Shown here: piece by piece, positions 17,599 through 27,156 of the stretch
Layout: every line of letters starts with the position of its first letter
Position numbering within the stretch: position 1 is the stretch's first letter
DNA from: Pseudomonadota bacterium
GTDB lineage: Bacteria > Pseudomonadota > Gammaproteobacteria > Burkholderiales > Casimicrobiaceae
NCBI GenBank assembly: GCA_018241745.1
Contig: JAFEDG010000149.1
Coordinates: forward strand, 1 to 50,079
Length of the DNA stretch: 50,079 nt
Reading direction: 5' to 3'
Made by a program: the position numbers and the translations under genes
The notes under the pieces: model-generated
Database searches by the model: none
What the model saw: only the letters and a program-made list of their open reading frames with translations
What the model was told of the DNA's origin: nothing

Positions 17599-19530
17599 TC
17601 AGCCGTCCGCGCGGATGCGCGCGTACGTTCCGGGTGCGTTGCCCAGCGACTTATGTCCCGACTTGCCGGGCGTACGCGCCGCAACCTCGCGCCCGAGGTG
17701 CGGGTCGAGCCATGCGCGCCAGTCGGTCCACCACGAGCCGGGATGCGCGTGCGCACCCGCGAGCCACTGGTCGGGATCCGCGCCGCGGACGTCCATGTCG
17801 CTGGTCCAGAACCCGTATTTCTCGGCGGCCGGCGGATTGACCATCCCGGCGATGTGCCCGGACCCGGACAGCACGAACCGCGACGGCCCCGACACCAGCG
17901 AGGGCCCGGCGAACGTCGTCTTCCACGGCGCGATGTGGTCCTCGATCGCCGACACGAAGTACGTCGGTACCCGGACTTTCGCGAGGTCGATCGGCACGCC
18001 GCCGAGCTTGACGCCGCCCGGTTCGCGCAGCAGGTTCTTCATGTAGAAGTTGCGCAGGTAGAAGCTGTGCATCGCCGCGGGCATCCGCGTCGAGTCGCAG
18101 TTCCAGTGCAACAGGTCGAACGGGAACGGGTCGCGGCCGAGCAGGTAGTTGTTGATGACGAACGACCAGATCAGGTCGTTGGCGCGCAGCAGGTTGAACG
18201 TGTTGGCCATCTCGCTGCCTTCGAGGTAGCCGCGCTCGTTCATCTTCTTCTCGAGCGAGGCCACCTGGGCCTCGTCGATGAATACCTCGAGCTCGCCCGC
18301 GTGCGAGAAGTCGATCAGCGACGTCATGAACGTGGCGCTGGCGATCCGCGTGTCCTTCCTGGCCGCCATGTAGCCCAGTGTCGCGGCGAGCAGCGTGCCG
18401 CCGAGGCAATAGCCGACGGCGTTCACCGCCTTCTCCCCGGTGGCGTCCGCGATCGCGTCCAGCGCCGCGAGCGGGCCCTCGAGCATGTAGTCCTCGAAGT
18501 TCTTGGCGGCGAGCTTCGCGTCCGGGTTGACCCACGAGATCACGAACACCGTCATCCCCTGCTGGTCGCACCAGCGCAGGAACGAGTTCTTCTCGCGCAG
18601 GTCGAGGATGTAGTACTTGTTGATCCACGGCGGCATCACGAGCAGCGGCCGCTGGAACTGCTTCTTCGTCAGCGGCTCGAACTGGATCAGCTCGATCAGG
18701 TCGTTGCGGAACACGACCTTGCCGGGCGTCGTCGCGATGTTGACGCCGAGCTCGAACGCCTTCGGGTCCGTCATCGAGATCCGCACGCGACCGTTGCCGC
18801 GCTCGATGTCGCCGAGCAGGTTGTTGAGCCCCTTGACCAGGTTGCCGCCGCCGGTCGCGATCGTCTCGCGGAACACCTCGGGGTTGGTCAGCGCGAAGTT
18901 GGACGGGGCCAGCGCGTCGATGTATTGCCGCGTGAAGAAGTCGACCTTGCGCTTCGTGGTGTCGTCGAGGCCTTCGACGCTCGCCACGTTGTGATGCAGC
19001 CAGCGCGCCGCGATCAGGTAGGACTGCTTGATGTAGTCGAACAGGAACAGCTGCTGCCAGTCCTCGTGACGGAAGCGCTTGTCGCCCTTGTCGGGCTCGA
19101 CGACCGGCGCGGCTTCGGCACCGACCATCCGCAGGAACGACGACTGCCACAGGTTCATGTAGTCGTTCCACAATCCCAGCTGCGCCTCGGCGAGCTTGGC
19201 GGGGTTGGCGAGCATCTGCGACGACAGCTCGAGGAATGCCTTGCCGAGGCCCAGCTCGTCCTCGAACACGTGGGGCGCCGCGGCCTGGCGCGCCGCGAAA
19301 TCGCCGATCACGCGCGCGCTGCGTTCCGCCGCGGCGGCGAGCGATGCCGCGAGCTCCGCAGGATCGAACGGCGGTACCGGCGGGCGTGCGTTGGCCGGGG
19401 GCTTGGCCGGCGCGGCCGCGGGCCTGGCCGGCGCGGGCACGGGGGTTGCGGGCCGCGCGGGCTTTGCGGGCGCGTTGCGCGGCGTCGCCTTGCGCGTGGA
19501 GGGCTTGCGGCTCGGGGGTCTGGTGGTCAT
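17599..19530 (-). CDS. phaC: Poly(3-hydroxyalkanoate) synthase, class I
   Basis: 643 residues. It polymerises (R)-3-hydroxyacyl-CoA, chiefly 3-hydroxybutyryl-CoA, into PHB granules. Residues 1-55 are a Lys/Pro/Ala-rich extension. The core includes the lipase-like box GYCLGG with nucleophile Cys375, Asp531 (AIEDHIAPW) and His559 (GSGHIAG), the complete catalytic triad, with PPWINKYYILDL and FVISWVNPD typical of class I PhaC. The ATG at 19530 overlaps the stop of the upstream MBL-hydrolase gene by 4 bp (ATGA), so the two are translationally coupled. The longer open frame upstream is a shadow. phaA/phaB are not adjacent; a thiolase is encoded in the liu cluster. Confidence 0.96.
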   Translation of the reverse strand: MTTRPPSRKPSTRKATPRNAPAKPARPATPVPAPARPAAAPAKPPANARPPVPPFDPAELAASLAAAAERSARVIGDFAARQAAAPHVFEDELGLGKAFLELSSQMLANPAKLAEAQLGLWNDYMNLWQSSFLRMVGAEAAPVVEPDKGDKRFRHEDWQQLFLFDYIKQSYLIAARWLHHNVASVEGLDDTTKRKVDFFTRQYIDALAPSNFALTNPEVFRETIATGGGNLVKGLNNLLGDIERGNGRVRISMTDPKAFELGVNIATTPGKVVFRNDLIELIQFEPLTKKQFQRPLLVMPPWINKYYILDLREKNSFLRWCDQQGMTVFVISWVNPDAKLAAKNFEDYMLEGPLAALDAIADATGEKAVNAVGYCLGGTLLAATLGYMAARKDTRIASATFMTSLIDFSHAGELEVFIDEAQVASLEKKMNERGYLEGSEMANTFNLLRANDLIWSFVINNYLLGRDPFPFDLLHWNCDSTRMPAAMHSFYLRNFYMKNLLREPGGVKLGGVPIDLAKVRVPTYFVSAIEDHIAPWKTTFAGPSLVSGPSRFVLSGSGHIAGMVNPPAAEKYGFWTSDMDVRGADPDQWLAGAHAHPGSWWTDWRAWLDPHLGREVAARTPGKSGHKSLGNAPGTYARIRADG

Positions 19531-20555
19531 GCGGCGCTCGTGAAGCGAATCTGGCCTTCGGCATCGACGTGCCGGTGCAGCGCGCCGCGATGCCACAGGT
19601 AGTTGAGATGCGCGATGGCTTCGCCCATCGCGAAATACTGCTGCTGCAGGTCGAGCGTCCGCTTGAACAGCACGCCGAGGACGTCGGCCGCGGCCACCGG
19701 CCCGTGCATCGCGCGCACATGGTCGGCGAGTTCCGCGAGGCGCGCCGCATGATGCGCGCGCAACGCGGCGACGCGCAATGCTGCGCCGCGGAAGGGGAGG
19801 CCGTGCGAAGGCAGCACCAGCGTCCCCGCAGGCAGCGCTTCGAGCGCGTCCAGCGACGCGAGGAAGCGGGCGAGCGGGTCGCCGTCGGGCTCCGCTGCCG
19901 AGATGCTGACGTTGGTGCTGATCCGCGGCAGCAGCATGTCGCCCGCGATGAGCAGGCCGGATTCCGCCGCATGCAAGGCCGCGTGCTCCGGCGAGTGGCC
20001 ATGGCCGACCAGCACGCGCCAGCGCGTGCCCGCCGCCTCGATGTCGTCGCCGTCGATGATCCGCATGAACGTCGCGGGGACCTCCGGGACCGCGCTGCGG
20101 TAACGGTTCCCGCGCTCGACGAGCGCCGCCACGTGCGCCGGCGCGAGGCCGTGCGCGGCGAACAGCGCCGCCAGGCCGTCGACGCTCGCGGCGTGGAAGC
20201 GCTGCGCGGTGAGCCACTCGCCAAGCGTCATCCGCACCGGGACGCCAAAGCGCGTCGCGAGCCACGCCGCATTGCCCGCATGGTCCGGGTGATAGTGGGT
20301 GCAGATGACGCCCGTGGGCGCGGGCGCGCCGGCGAGCAGCGCGTCCCACAGCGCGCGGGTGGGCGCGTCGCCGTACCCCGTGTCGACGAGCACGCGCGAA
20401 TGCGCGGTCGACAGCCGCCACAGGTTCACGTGGTCCAGCGCGAACGGCAGCGGCATCCGCAACCACTCGACGCCCGGTGCGACGGTCAAAGTCGTGCCGG
20501 GCGCGGGTGGCGTGGGAAACGGGTACTCGAGCGCGGGGGCGTGCGGGGCATTCAT
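19527..20555 (-). CDS. MBL-fold metallohydrolase
   Basis: 342 residues of the metallo-beta-lactamase fold. The metal motif THYHPDH gives His87, His89, Asp91 and His92, with further ligands in GHSPEHAALH and GDMLLPR and a C-terminal His in PSHGLPF. The family includes glyoxalase II-like and LACTB2-like thioester or phosphodiester hydrolases; the substrate cannot be named. Start at ATG 20555 (MNAPHAPALEYPFPTPP). A minus-strand TAACAT at 20566-20571 would put the transcription start a few bases before the ATG. It is the first gene of a two-gene unit with phaC. A PHA-linked role, such as acyl-CoA thioester hydrolysis, is plausible but unproven. Confidence 0.85.
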   Translation of the reverse strand: MNAPHAPALEYPFPTPPAPGTTLTVAPGVEWLRMPLPFALDHVNLWRLSTAHSRVLVDTGYGDAPTRALWDALLAGAPAPTGVICTHYHPDHAGNAAWLATRFGVPVRMTLGEWLTAQRFHAASVDGLAALFAAHGLAPAHVAALVERGNRYRSAVPEVPATFMRIIDGDDIEAAGTRWRVLVGHGHSPEHAALHAAESGLLIAGDMLLPRISTNVSISAAEPDGDPLARFLASLDALEALPAGTLVLPSHGLPFRGAALRVAALRAHHAARLAELADHVRAMHGPVAAADVLGVLFKRTLDLQQQYFAMGEAIAHLNYLWHRGALHRHVDAEGQIRFTSAA

Positions 20556-20628
20556 CGTCGGCGCTATGTTATCGTGACCTTGCGGCAGTGCCGCCGCGCA
20601 ATTCGCGCTTCCCGCGCACTCCTGCCCG

Positions 20629-21036
20629 ATGGCCCACCCTGCCGGCGCCGCGCGCGCCGCGACGTATTCGATTTCCGCGCTGGCGAAGGAATTCGCACTG
20701 ACGACGCGCGCCATCCGCTTCTACGAAGACGAGGGCCTGCTGGCGCCGCAGCGCGCGGGACGCACGCGGGTCTACGGCGAGCGGGAGCGCGTGCGCATCA
20801 AGCTGATCCTGCGCGGCAAGCGGCTCGGGCTCGCGTTGTCCGAAATCGCCGAGCTGCTGGACATGTACGAGGTGTCGCGCAACGAGCGCGGACAGCTCGC
20901 GAAGTTCCTGGAGCTGCTCGCGGACCGCCGCGCCCGCCTGCTGCAGCAGAAGGAGGACATCGCGGCGACGCTGGCCGAGATCGACGGCATCGAGCGCGAA
21001 TGCCGCCGCCGGCTCAAGGAGGCGGGCGCCCGCTGA
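20629..21036 (+). CDS. liuR: MerR-family regulator of leucine/isovalerate catabolism (LiuR-like)
   Basis: 135 residues. A MerR winged-helix DNA-binding domain lies at about 12-80 (YSISALAKEFALTTRAIRFYEDEGLLAPQR...VYGERERVRIKLILRGKRLGLALSEIAELL), followed by a long C-terminal coiled coil (about 95-130). No cysteine metal-binding motif, so it is a metabolite-sensing member. It heads the liu genes, and a perfect palindrome sits in the promoter just downstream (21062-21090). LiuR regulators of this kind control isovalerate genes across Proteobacteria. It is divergent from the phaC unit with 73 nt between starts, so it may also affect that promoter. Confidence 0.88.
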   Translation: MAHPAGAARAATYSISALAKEFALTTRAIRFYEDEGLLAPQRAGRTRVYGERERVRIKLILRGKRLGLALSEIAELLDMYEVSRNERGQLAKFLELLADRRARLLQQKEDIAATLAEIDGIERECRRRLKEAGAR

Positions 21037-21061
21037 GCGGAGGCGGCGCGACCCTGCGCAA

Positions 21062-21090
21062 TTGACGTTTACGTAAACGTCATCCACAAT
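21062..21090 (+). promoter_or_regulatory. liu operon promoter with LiuR operator palindrome in the spacer
   Basis: TTGACG (21062-21067), a 17-nt spacer and CACAAT (21085-21090) form a good promoter. The 20-bp perfect palindrome TGACGTTTACGTAAACGTCA occupies 21063-21082, covering the -35 and most of the spacer. That is where MerR-family proteins bind, and the ACGTTTACGT core resembles the LiuR motif known from comparative genomics. A normal 17-nt spacer fits repression better than the long-spacer activation seen in MerR itself. Transcription would start near 21097, before the thioesterase gene at 21120. Confidence 0.8.
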
Positions 21091-21119
21091 CGCCAGCCGC
21101 TTCCGGACCCGCGCCGCCG

Positions 21120-21566
21120 ATGTTCCAACCACCTTCTGCCGACTTCCGCGAACGCGTACGGGCGAGCTTTGCGCGCCAGGGGATGATGGCGACGCTCGGC
21201 GCCACGCTGGTCGACGTCGCCCCGGGCTATTGCGCGATCGCGCTCGTGCCTTCGCCCGCCGTCGCCCAGCAGCACGGCTACGTGCATGCCGGCGCGGTCA
21301 GCGCGCTGGTGGATACGGCCGGAGGCTATGCCGGCTACACGCTGTTTCCGCCGGACACCAACGTGCTGACCGTCGAGTTCAAGATCAACCTGCTCGCGCC
21401 TGCGCAGGGCGAGCGGCTGGTGGCCGAAGGCTTCGTCGTCAAGCCGGGTCGCACGCTTGCGATCACGCGCGGCGAGGTGCACGCGGAGCAGGGTGGCCGA
21501 CGGACGCTGGTCGCCATGCTGCAACAGACGCTGATGGTGATGCAGAATCGCCCGGAGCGCGGCTAG
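21120..21566 (+). CDS. PaaI-family hotdog thioesterase
   Basis: 148 residues of the hotdog fold, with [22 protein letters not shown] as the conserved His/Asp active-site helix and [29 protein letters not shown] as the central strands. Members hydrolyse acyl-CoA thioesters. It is the first gene after the LiuR-controlled promoter and is followed 20 nt later by isovaleryl-CoA dehydrogenase, so it probably releases CoA from short branched acyl-CoA that accumulates. Substrate is inferred from context. No strong ribosome-binding site is seen before ATG 21120. Confidence 0.87.
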   Translation: MFQPPSADFRERVRASFARQGMMATLGATLVDVAPGYCAIALVPSPAVAQQHGYVHAGAVSALVDTAGGYAGYTLFPPDTNVLTVEFKINLLAPAQGERLVAEGFVVKPGRTLAITRGEVHAEQGGRRTLVAMLQQTLMVMQNRPERG

Positions 21567-21586
21567 ACGCGCAGCGAGGAGCCACG

Positions 21587-22753
21587 ATGGCCGACTACCC
21601 GTCCCTCAAGTTCGCCCAGGGCGAGACGATCGACATGTTGCGCGACACGGTGCGCGCGTTCGCCGCCGACGAGATCGCGCCGCGCGCCGCAGCCATCGAC
21701 CGCGACAACCAGTTCCCGATGGACCTGTGGCGCAAGCTCGGCGACCTCGGGTTGCTGGGCATCACCGTCGACGAGGCCTACGGCGGCTCCGCGCTCGGCT
21801 ACGTCGCGCACATCGTCGCGATGGAGGAGATCTCGCGCGCGTCCGCCTCGGTGGGGCTGTCCTACGGCGCCCATTCCAACCTGTGCGTCAACCAGATCCG
21901 CCGCAACGGCAACGACGCGCAGAAGGCCAAGTACCTGCCGAAGCTGATCACGGGCGAGCACGTCGGCGCGCTTGCGATGAGCGAGCCGGGGGCCGGCTCC
22001 GATGTCGTGTCGATGCGCCTTCGGGCCGACCGCCGCGGCGACCATTTCATGCTCAACGGCAACAAGATGTGGATCACCAACGGGCCCGACGCGGACACGC
22101 TGGTGGTCTACGCGAAGACCGACGCGCAGGCGGGTCCACGCGGCATCACCGCGTTCATCGTCGAGAAAGGCATGCCCGGCTTCTCGACGGCCCAGAAGCT
22201 GGACAAGCTCGGCATGCGCGGCAGCAATACGTGCGAGCTCGTGTTCCAGGATTGCGCGGTGCCGGTCGACAACGTGCTCGGCGCGGAAGGGCGCGGTGTC
22301 AACGTGCTGATGAGCGGCCTCGACTACGAGCGGGCAGTGCTGGCTGGTGGCCCGCTCGGGATCATGGCCGCATGCCTCGACGTCGTGCTGCCGTACGTGC
22401 ACGAGCGGCAGCAGTTCGGCCAGTCGATCGGCGAATTCCAGCTGATGCAGGGCAAGCTCGCCGACATGTTCACGACGATGAACGCGTGCCGCGCCTACGT
22501 CTACGCGGTGGGCGCCGCCTGCGATCGCGGCGAGACGACACGCAAGGACGCGGCAGGCGCCATCCTCTACGCGGCCGAGAAGGCGACGTGGATGGCCGGC
22601 GAGGCCATCCAGTGCCTGGGCGGCAACGGCTACATCAACGAGTACCCGACGGGCCGGCTGTGGCGCGACGCCAAGCTCTACGAGATCGGCGCCGGCACGT
22701 CCGAGATCCGGCGGATGCTGATCGGCCGCGAGCTCTACAACGAGACGAAATGA
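21587..22753 (+). CDS. liuA: Isovaleryl-CoA dehydrogenase
   Basis: 388 residues. An FAD-dependent acyl-CoA dehydrogenase that turns isovaleryl-CoA into 3-methylcrotonyl-CoA, the first committed step of leucine breakdown. Identity rests on the catalytic glutamate: Glu248 in [16 protein letters not shown] is where isovaleryl-CoA dehydrogenases carry it, while the C-terminal site reads EIGAGTSEI, lacking the Glu used by short-chain enzymes. FAD/substrate blocks are [10 protein letters not shown] and [13 protein letters not shown] 21587 is preceded by GAGGAG. It lies inside the liu operon behind the thioesterase. Confidence 0.96.
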   Translation: MADYPSLKFAQGETIDMLRDTVRAFAADEIAPRAAAIDRDNQFPMDLWRKLGDLGLLGITVDEAYGGSALGYVAHIVAMEEISRASASVGLSYGAHSNLCVNQIRRNGNDAQKAKYLPKLITGEHVGALAMSEPGAGSDVVSMRLRADRRGDHFMLNGNKMWITNGPDADTLVVYAKTDAQAGPRGITAFIVEKGMPGFSTAQKLDKLGMRGSNTCELVFQDCAVPVDNVLGAEGRGVNVLMSGLDYERAVLAGGPLGIMAACLDVVLPYVHERQQFGQSIGEFQLMQGKLADMFTTMNACRAYVYAVGAACDRGETTRKDAAGAILYAAEKATWMAGEAIQCLGGNGYINEYPTGRLWRDAKLYEIGAGTSEIRRMLIGRELYNETK

Positions 22754-22774
22754 GCGCGTTTGCAGGAGGTGAAC

Positions 22775-23959
22775 ATGAATAATGATCCTATCGTCATCGT
22801 GGCGGCCGCCCGCACGCCGATGGGCGGCTTCCAGGGCGACTTTGCGTCGCTGACCGCCAGCGAGCTCGGCGCCGCCGCCATCAAGGCTGCCGTCGAGCGC
22901 GCGGGCGTCGCGCCCGCCGACGTCGAGCGCGTGGTGTTCGGCTGCGTGCTCCCGGCGGGGCAGGGCCAGGCGCCTGCGCGCCAGGCTGCGTTGAAGGCGG
23001 GCCTGCCGCTGTCGACCGTGTGCACGACCGTCAACAAGATGTGCGGCTCCGCGATGGAGGCCATCATCCTCGCGCATGACGCGCTGGTCGCCGGCTCGCA
23101 GGACGTGGTCGTCGCCGGCGGCATGGAGAGCATGACGAACGCGCCCTACCTGCTGCCCAAGGCGCGCGGCGGCTACCGGATGGGTCACCAGACCGTGCAG
23201 GACAGCATGTTCCTCGACGGGCTCGAGGACGCCTACGACAAGGGCCGGCTGATGGGCACGTTCGCGGAAGATTGCGCGGGCCAGTATGCGTTCACGCGCG
23301 AGGCGCAGGACGCGTACGCGACCGAATCGCTGCGTCGGGCGCTGGCGGCCAACGAGGACGGCAGTTTCGCGTGGGAGATCGCGCCGGTGACCGTGTCCGG
23401 CAAGAAGGGCGACACCGTGGTCGACCACGACGAGCAGCCCGCGAAGGCGCAGCCGGCCAAGATCCCGACGCTGAAGCCCGCGTTCCGCAAGGACGGCACC
23501 GTGACGGCCGCCAATTCCAGCTCGATCTCCGACGGCGCCGCCGCCGTCGTGCTGATGCGCCGCTCCACGGCCGAGAAGCGCGGCCTCAAGCCACTGGCGG
23601 TGATCGTCGCGCACGCGACGCATGCGCAGGAGCCCGGCCTCTTCACGACGGCGCCCGTGGCCGCCATCTCGAAGCTGTACGCGAAGACCGGCTGGTCGAC
23701 GCCCGCGGTCGACCTGTTCGAGGTGAACGAGGCGTTCGCCGTCGTCGCGATGGCGGCGATGAAGGATCACGCGATCCCGCATGCGAAGCTCAACGTGCAC
23801 GGCGGCGCGACGGCGCTGGGCCACCCGATCGGCGCCTCCGGCGCGCGGATCGTCGTCACGCTGCTCGGCGCGCTGCGCAAGACCGGTGGCCGGCGCGGTG
23901 TCGCCGCCTTGTGCATCGGCGGCGGCGAGGCTACGGCGCTCGCGATCGAACGGCTGTAG
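22775..23959 (+). CDS. Acetyl-CoA C-acetyltransferase (acetoacetyl-CoA thiolase)
   Basis: 394 residues. Thiolase that interconverts acetoacetyl-CoA and two acetyl-CoA. The acyl-accepting Cys90 lies in VNKMCGSAM, the active-site His in [17 protein letters not shown] and the second Cys in ALCIGGGEA. In a liu cluster it can cleave acetoacetyl-CoA derived from the HMG-CoA lyase product; run in reverse it would feed PHB synthesis by the neighbouring phaC. ATG 22775 is preceded by a near-perfect Shine-Dalgarno sequence, AGGAGGTG, the best ribosome-binding site in the cluster, suggesting strong translation. The frame is open back to 22760 but that start is less good. Confidence 0.95.
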   Translation: MNNDPIVIVAAARTPMGGFQGDFASLTASELGAAAIKAAVERAGVAPADVERVVFGCVLPAGQGQAPARQAALKAGLPLSTVCTTVNKMCGSAMEAIILAHDALVAGSQDVVVAGGMESMTNAPYLLPKARGGYRMGHQTVQDSMFLDGLEDAYDKGRLMGTFAEDCAGQYAFTREAQDAYATESLRRALAANEDGSFAWEIAPVTVSGKKGDTVVDHDEQPAKAQPAKIPTLKPAFRKDGTVTAANSSSISDGAAAVVLMRRSTAEKRGLKPLAVIVAHATHAQEPGLFTTAPVAAISKLYAKTGWSTPAVDLFEVNEAFAVVAMAAMKDHAIPHAKLNVHGGATALGHPIGASGARIVVTLLGALRKTGGRRGVAALCIGGGEATALAIERL

Positions 23960-23968
23960 GCGGTATGC
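22775..23968 (+). pseudogene. Placeholder removed: see thiolase entry at 22775-23959
   Basis: This is not a pseudogene; no separate feature exists beyond the thiolase coding region ending at 23959. Kept with near-zero confidence so that the interval is not double-counted. Confidence 0.01.
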
Positions 23969-24906
23969 CGGCGATGACCCACGCTGGCGCCACGCCGCGG
24001 CCACCCTTCCCGGTGATCGTCGGCTGCCCGCGTTCGGGAACATCGCTGCTCGCCGTGATGCTGGACACGCATCCGGAACTCGCGATGCCGCCGGAGACGG
24101 CGTTCATGAAATCGGTCGTGATGCTGGACGGCGATGCGGAGCGCCAGCGCCAGCGCTTCGTCGATGTCGTCACGACGGACGTGACGCCGATTTCCAACTG
24201 GAACGATTTCGGCCTGGCACGCGACGCCTTCGTGCAGCGCATCGCCGCACTGAAGCCGTTCACCGTGGCAGCGGGGCTGCACGCGTTCTTCGACCTGTAC
24301 GCGGAGACCAACGGCAAGTCGCGCGCGGGCGAAAAGACGCCGGACGACCTGTTCGTGATGGCGCAGATCGCGAACGTGCTGCCGGAGGCGCATTTCATCC
24401 ACGTGATCCGCGACCCGCGCGACACCGTGCTGTCGTGGAGCCGCACGTGGTTCGCGCCGACGCGCGACCTCGTCCAGCTCGCGCGCGGCTGGGCCGAGCA
24501 GGTCGCGCTCGCGCGGCGCACCGGCGCCGCGCTGCCGCATTACCGCGAGACGCGCTACGAGGACCTCGTCGGCGATCCCGCGCGCGAGCTTGCGCGGCTG
24601 TGTGAATGGCTGGGGCTCGACTACGCGCCCGCGATGACCGAGCCGAGCGCCCACGGCCGCGAGCGTCTCGCGCGGCTGCACGGGCGGCGGCACACGAGCG
24701 GGCGCGTCGTCAGCGAGGACGATCGACGCAGCATCCACGTCAACCTGGCGCGGCCGCCGTTGCCGCAGCGTGCCGGTGCGTGGCGGGCGGAACTGCCCCC
24801 GGCAATGGCCACGGCCATCCTCGACGCCACCGGCGGTCTCGCGCGGCAACTCGGGTACGATCACGATGGCGCGCCGCACGGCGCTTCTTCGCAAGGTAGC
24901 GCATGA
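23965..24906 (+). CDS. Sulfotransferase-family protein
   Basis: 313 residues. The 5'-phosphosulfate loop GCPRSGTS is at 20-27 and the 3'-phosphate motif [13 protein letters not shown] is at about 147-159, the two PAPS-binding signatures of cytosolic/tyrosylprotein-type sulfotransferases. GEKTPDD lies between. No signal peptide or membrane helix. Starts at ATG 23965, five nt after the thiolase stop, and its own stop overlaps the next gene by 4 bp. It is an unexpected member of a leucine-catabolic operon; no PAPS-synthesis gene is in the window. The acceptor is unknown. The longer open frame upstream is a shadow of the thiolase gene. Confidence 0.85.
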   Translation: MPAMTHAGATPRPPFPVIVGCPRSGTSLLAVMLDTHPELAMPPETAFMKSVVMLDGDAERQRQRFVDVVTTDVTPISNWNDFGLARDAFVQRIAALKPFTVAAGLHAFFDLYAETNGKSRAGEKTPDDLFVMAQIANVLPEAHFIHVIRDPRDTVLSWSRTWFAPTRDLVQLARGWAEQVALARRTGAALPHYRETRYEDLVGDPARELARLCEWLGLDYAPAMTEPSAHGRERLARLHGRRHTSGRVVSEDDRRSIHVNLARPPLPQRAGAWRAELPPAMATAILDATGGLARQLGYDHDGAPHGASSQGSA

Positions 24907-25550
24907 GTCCCATCGCACCGACCACGTTCGGACTGTTCGTGCTGGCCTGCGTCGCGCTGGCGCTGACGCCCGGTCCCAACACGCTGCTGCTCGTGAGCCG
25001 CACGCTGGCGCAGGGGCGGCGCGCGGGCTGGTACACGCTGGCCGGGACGCAGACGGGGCTCGCGTTCCACGCGCTGCTTGCCGCGTTCGGCCTGTCAGCG
25101 CTACTGATGGCGGTGCCGCTCGCGTACGACGCGCTGCGGATCGCCGGCGCCCTATACCTTGCGTGGCTCGCGTGGCAGACGTGGCGCGCGCGCGACGCGG
25201 CGAGCGCGACCGTCGATCCCGACGCCGGCGCGCCGGCGTGGAAGCTATATCGCGACGGCGCGATCACCGGCATCTTCAATCCGAAGGTCGCGCTGTTCGA
25301 GCTCGCGTTGCTGCCCCAGTTCGTGGACCCGGCGCGCGGGCCGGTCCTCGTGCAGACGCTGCTGCTCGGCGTGACGCAGGTGCTGGTCGTGCTGCCGTTC
25401 GACGCGGTGACGGTGCTGATCGCCGCGCGCGTGCACCGCTGGTTTGCAAGCGGCCCGTCGTCGGCGCGGCGCCTCGCGTGGGCGCGGCGCGCGCTGGCCA
25501 CCGTGTTCGGCGCGCTCGCGTTGCGCCTCGTTGTCGATTCCCGTCGCTGA
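24903..25550 (+). CDS. LysE/RhtB-family amino-acid or metabolite exporter
   Basis: 215 residues with about six hydrophobic segments. The N-terminal [35 protein letters not shown] is the family signature, and [23 protein letters not shown] is the second conserved block. LysE/RhtB proteins export amino acids and related compounds across the inner membrane. ATG 24903 overlaps the sulfotransferase stop (ATGA). The position suggests export of an amino acid or an intermediate that accumulates when leucine is degraded; substrate unknown. Confidence 0.9.
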   Translation: MSPIAPTTFGLFVLACVALALTPGPNTLLLVSRTLAQGRRAGWYTLAGTQTGLAFHALLAAFGLSALLMAVPLAYDALRIAGALYLAWLAWQTWRARDAASATVDPDAGAPAWKLYRDGAITGIFNPKVALFELALLPQFVDPARGPVLVQTLLLGVTQVLVVLPFDAVTVLIAARVHRWFASGPSSARRLAWARRALATVFGALALRLVVDSRR

Positions 25551-25558
25551 CGCCCGCG

Positions 25559-26692
25559 ATGCTGCTCGACGAAACCCAGACGTTGATCCGTGATTCCATC
25601 CGCGCATTCGCGCAGGAGCGGCTGGCGCCGAACGCTGCGCGCTGGGACCGCGAGCACCATTTCCCGCGCGCGGAACTGCGCGAGCTCGGTGCGCTCGGTG
25701 CGTTGGGCATGGTCGTGCCCGAGCGCTGGCGCGGGGCGGGTGCGGATTACCTGTCGCTTGCCGTCGCGCTGGAGGAGATCGCGGCCGGCGACGGCGCGAC
25801 GTCGACGATCGTCAGCGTCCAGAATTCGGTCGTGTGCGGGCCGATCCTCGCGTACGGCAACGACGAGCAGCGTGACCGGCTGCTGCCGCCGCTCGCCGCG
25901 GGTGAGCAGCTCGGCTGCTTCTGCCTCACGGAGCCGCACGTGGGCTCGGATGCCGGCGCCATCACGACGCGCGCGGAGCGTCGCGGCGACGAATATGTGC
26001 TGAACGGCGTCAAGCAGTTCATCACGACGGGCAGCCATGCCGACTGGGCCGTCGTGTTCGCGGTCACGGATCGCGCGGCGGGCAAGCGCGGCATCAGCGC
26101 GTTCGTCGTCGACACCAGGACGCCCGGCTATCGCGTCGCGCGGATCGAGGACAAGGTCGGGCAGCATGCGTCGGACACCGCCCAGATCGCGTTCGAGGAT
26201 TGCGTCGTCCCGGCGGCCAACCGGCTGGGCGACGAAGGCGCCGGCTACCGGATCGCGCTCGGCAACCTGGAAGCGGGGCGCATCGGCATCGCCGCGCAGG
26301 CCGTGGGCATGGCGCGCGCCGCGTGCGAGGCCGCCGTTGCCTATGCGCGCGAGCGCGTGAGCTTCGGCAAGCCGATCGCCGAGCACCAGGCCGTCAATTT
26401 CCGGCTCGCCGACATGGCGACCGAGGTGGAGGTCGCGCGCCAGATGGTGTGGCATGCGGCCGCGCTGCGCGATGCGGGCCAGCCGTGCCTGCGCGAGGCG
26501 TCGATGGCGAAGCTGTTCGCGTCCGAGATGGCGGAGCGCGTGTGCTCGGCGGCCATCCAGGTGCACGGCGGCTACGGTTACGTCAACGACTTTCCCGTCG
26601 AGCGCATCTGGCGCGACGTGCGCGTGTGCCAGATCTACGAGGGCACGAGCGACATCCAGCGGCTCGTCATCGGCCGGGACCTCGTGCGATGA
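25559..26692 (+). CDS. Acyl-CoA dehydrogenase (short/branched-chain type)
   Basis: 377 residues. Second acyl-CoA dehydrogenase of the cluster. Unlike the isovaleryl-CoA enzyme, its catalytic base is at the C-terminal position, Glu361 in [13 protein letters not shown], as in short-chain and short/branched-chain dehydrogenases. [15 protein letters not shown] and [10 protein letters not shown] bind FAD and substrate. It probably acts on a different acyl-CoA, such as butyryl-, isobutyryl- or 2-methylbutyryl-CoA. Start is ATG 25559, eight nt after lysE; the longer frame upstream is a shadow. Its stop overlaps the next gene by 4 bp (ATGA). Confidence 0.93.
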   Translation: MLLDETQTLIRDSIRAFAQERLAPNAARWDREHHFPRAELRELGALGALGMVVPERWRGAGADYLSLAVALEEIAAGDGATSTIVSVQNSVVCGPILAYGNDEQRDRLLPPLAAGEQLGCFCLTEPHVGSDAGAITTRAERRGDEYVLNGVKQFITTGSHADWAVVFAVTDRAAGKRGISAFVVDTRTPGYRVARIEDKVGQHASDTAQIAFEDCVVPAANRLGDEGAGYRIALGNLEAGRIGIAAQAVGMARAACEAAVAYARERVSFGKPIAEHQAVNFRLADMATEVEVARQMVWHAAALRDAGQPCLREASMAKLFASEMAERVCSAAIQVHGGYGYVNDFPVERIWRDVRVCQIYEGTSDIQRLVIGRDLVR

Positions 26693-27156
26693 GTACGGCG
26701 ATTGCGGCGGTGATGCCCCATCCGTTCGCGGGCGGCGAGTCGTGGTCGCGCACGGTCACGCTCGACGCCGCGTCGATCCGCCAGTTCGCGACGCTGGCCG
26801 GTGACGACAACCCGTTGCATCACGACGATGCCGCCGCCGCGGCGGGGCCTTTCGGCACCCTCATCGCGAGCGCGACGCAGGTGCTCGCGTTGCTGATGGG
26901 ACTCGACGCCGCCTCGCTGTCGCGCCATGGCCTGGCGCTGGGCCTCGGGTTCGCGTTCAAGCTGCAGCGCGCCGTGCCGGCCGGCGCCACCGTCGAGTTC
27001 GTGTGGACCGTGCGCGACTGCGTCTACAAGCCGTCGCTGCAGGGCTACGTGGTCGAGCTGGACGGCGTCGTCCGCGACTCCGTCAACGCGACCGTCTACG
27101 TGACCGCGCAGGGCACGAACCTGCTGCGGCCCTCCCCAGGGGAGTCCACCGGATGA
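26689..27156 (+). CDS. MaoC-family hotdog dehydratase/hydratase
   Basis: 155 residues of the MaoC-like hotdog fold. [32 protein letters not shown] carries the Asp/His dyad of hydratase-2 type enzymes, which hydrate 2-enoyl-CoA to (R)-3-hydroxyacyl-CoA or the reverse. Coupled at both ends by ATGA overlaps with the acyl-CoA dehydrogenase and the VOC gene. An (R)-specific hydratase could turn the dehydrogenase product into a monomer for PhaC (as PhaJ does), but this is inference from the family and the position. Confidence 0.87.
   Translation: MSTAIAAVMPHPFAGGESWSRTVTLDAASIRQFATLAGDDNPLHHDDAAAAAGPFGTLIASATQVLALLMGLDAASLSRHGLALGLGFAFKLQRAVPAGATVEFVWTVRDCVYKPSLQGYVVELDGVVRDSVNATVYVTAQGTNLLRPSPGESTG

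Noticed and set aside
17653..19602. 649-codon plus-strand open frame opposite phaC
   Set aside because: Shadow of phaC caused by high GC in third positions; no recognisable domain, Arg/Val/Glu-rich.
22775..23968. An entry typed as pseudogene for the thiolase region
   Set aside because: The thiolase at 22775-23959 is intact with all catalytic residues; the near-zero-confidence entry in the feature list is not a real feature and should be ignored.
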